Assembly: GCF_020809045.1 (NCBI RefSeq)
Contig: NZ_CP078079.1
Span: 1-64,000 of the forward strand
Reading direction: 5' to 3'
DNA from: Pseudarthrobacter sp. L1SW
GTDB taxonomy: Bacteria; Actinomycetota; Actinomycetes; Actinomycetales; Micrococcaceae
Length of the DNA: 64,000 bases
The notes beneath the pieces were generated by a model. That model saw only the letters and a program-made list of their open reading frames with translations. It was not told the DNA's origin and ran no database searches. Both the position numbers and the translations under genes were made by a program. Below are positions 63,350-64,000 of this stretch, piece after piece (position 1 is the stretch's first letter; the number at the start of each line of letters is the position of its first letter).

Positions 63350-64000
63350 GTACCACCCCACTTCCGTTTCCCGAGGGCTTCCTGTGGGGAGCGGCGACGG
63401 CCGCCTACCAGATCGAAGGGGCCGCGCATGTTGACGGCAGGAAGGACTCGATCTGGGACACCTTCTCCCGGGTGCCCGGCGCCGTGGCGGACGGCCACAA
63501 CGGCGACGTTGCCTGCGACCACTACCGGCGCTACAAGCAGGACGTGGCGCTGATGGACAGCCTGGAGATGAAGGCCTATCGCTTTTCCACCTCCTGGGCA
63601 CGCTGCATGCCGGACGGCGTTACCCCCAATCCGGAGGGCATCGCCTTCTATTCCAGCCTGGTGGATGAACTGTTGGCGGCCGGCATCACGCCGTGGCTGA
63701 CCCTTTACCACTGGGACCTGCCGCAGGCACTGGAGGACAAGGGCGGCTGGGCCAACCGGGATACTGCGTACCGCTTTGCCGAGTACGCCGCCGTGATGCA
63801 CGAGGCACTGGGGGACCGGGTCCGGTTCTGGACAACACTCAATGAGCCGTGGTGTTCGGCGTTCCTCGGTTATGCCGCAGGCATCCATGCCCCCGGACGG
63901 CAGGAACCCCGGTCGGCCCTGGCTGCCGCCCACCACCTGCTGCTCGGCCACGGCCTGGCGGCAAGGGAACTCCGCCGCCTGGACGCCGACGCCGCCCTGG
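63346..64000 (+). CDS. bglC: GH1 beta-glucosidase (5' part, cut by window end)
   Basis: Hydrolyses imported cellobiose or other beta-glucosides to glucose in the cytoplasm. The visible 218 codons begin [25 protein letters not shown], of which [14 protein letters not shown] is the GH1 signature, then [19 protein letters not shown], and the acid/base Glu in TLNEPWC. The nucleophile (ENG motif) would lie beyond the window. ATG 63346 follows AAAGG and overlaps the cebG stop as ATGA. It completes the ceb-bgl locus seen in Streptomyces. Confidence 0.95.
   Translation, partial: MSTTPLPFPEGFLWGAATAAYQIEGAAHVDGRKDSIWDTFSRVPGAVADGHNGDVACDHYRRYKQDVALMDSLEMKAYRFSTSWARCMPDGVTPNPEGIAFYSSLVDELLAAGITPWLTLYHWDLPQALEDKGGWANRDTAYRFAEYAAVMHEALGDRVRFWTTLNEPWCSAFLGYAAGIHAPGRQEPRSALAAAHHLLLGHGLAARELRRLDADAAL

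Overview
The window is high-GC DNA from a Gram-positive actinobacterium. The gene order dnaA-dnaN-gnd-recF-dciA-gyrB-gyrA, then a seven-gene fhaA-to-pknB cluster, and the protein sequences point to Micrococcaceae, most likely the Arthrobacter/Pseudarthrobacter group. Base 1 is the first base of the dnaA start codon, so the window appears to be the start of a chromosome numbered from dnaA. I see no transposase, integrase, prophage block or CRISPR array.

Region 1 (1-12.3 kb) is the replication core: dnaA, an oriC-like spacer, dnaN, gnd, recF, a DUF721/DciA protein, gyrB, gyrA, a DUF3566 membrane protein, tRNA-Ile(GAT), a 38-residue DLW-39-type peptide and tRNA-Ala(TGC). Region 2 (12.3-20.7 kb) holds an EamA transporter, a family 2 glycosyltransferase, a helical membrane protein, cyclophilin, a rhomboid protease, an AhpD-like protein, 3-methyladenine glycosylase, crgA, a class E sortase, a small membrane protein and trpG/pabA. 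Seven perfect DnaA boxes flank the AhpD-like gene, more than I find between dnaA and dnaN. Region 3 (20.7-30.2 kb, minus strand) is the fhaA-fhaB-pstP-rodA-pbpA-pknA-pknB operon for growth, division and Ser/Thr phosphorylation, most of its genes joined by 4-base stop/start overlaps.

Region 4 (30.5-64 kb) is accessory metabolism arranged as small regulons whose operators are visible: a GntR-controlled talarate/galactarate dehydratase; a TetR gene with putrescine oxidase, whose 21-bp palindrome recurs 19 kb away at agmatine deiminase plus an amidase; a LacI regulator with a debranching-type glycosidase and a sugar ABC transporter; a MarR regulator with a three-gene membrane/LEA-like stress operon and a distant PPOX protein sharing TAAGCATGCTTA sites; alditol oxidase with a LacI-type site; levanase and levansucrase; and a secreted beta-helix protein divergent from a cellobiose-type ABC transporter and GH1 beta-glucosidase (cut by the window end), all around three CebR-type operators.

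The best candidates for undescribed biology are the secondary DnaA-box cluster, the two-locus polyamine regulon in which an amidase-signature enzyme may replace the usual carbamoylputrescine amidase, the paired-site MarR regulon, and the beta-helix protein wired to the beta-glucoside operators. All functional calls are from sequence reading only; no database search was run.
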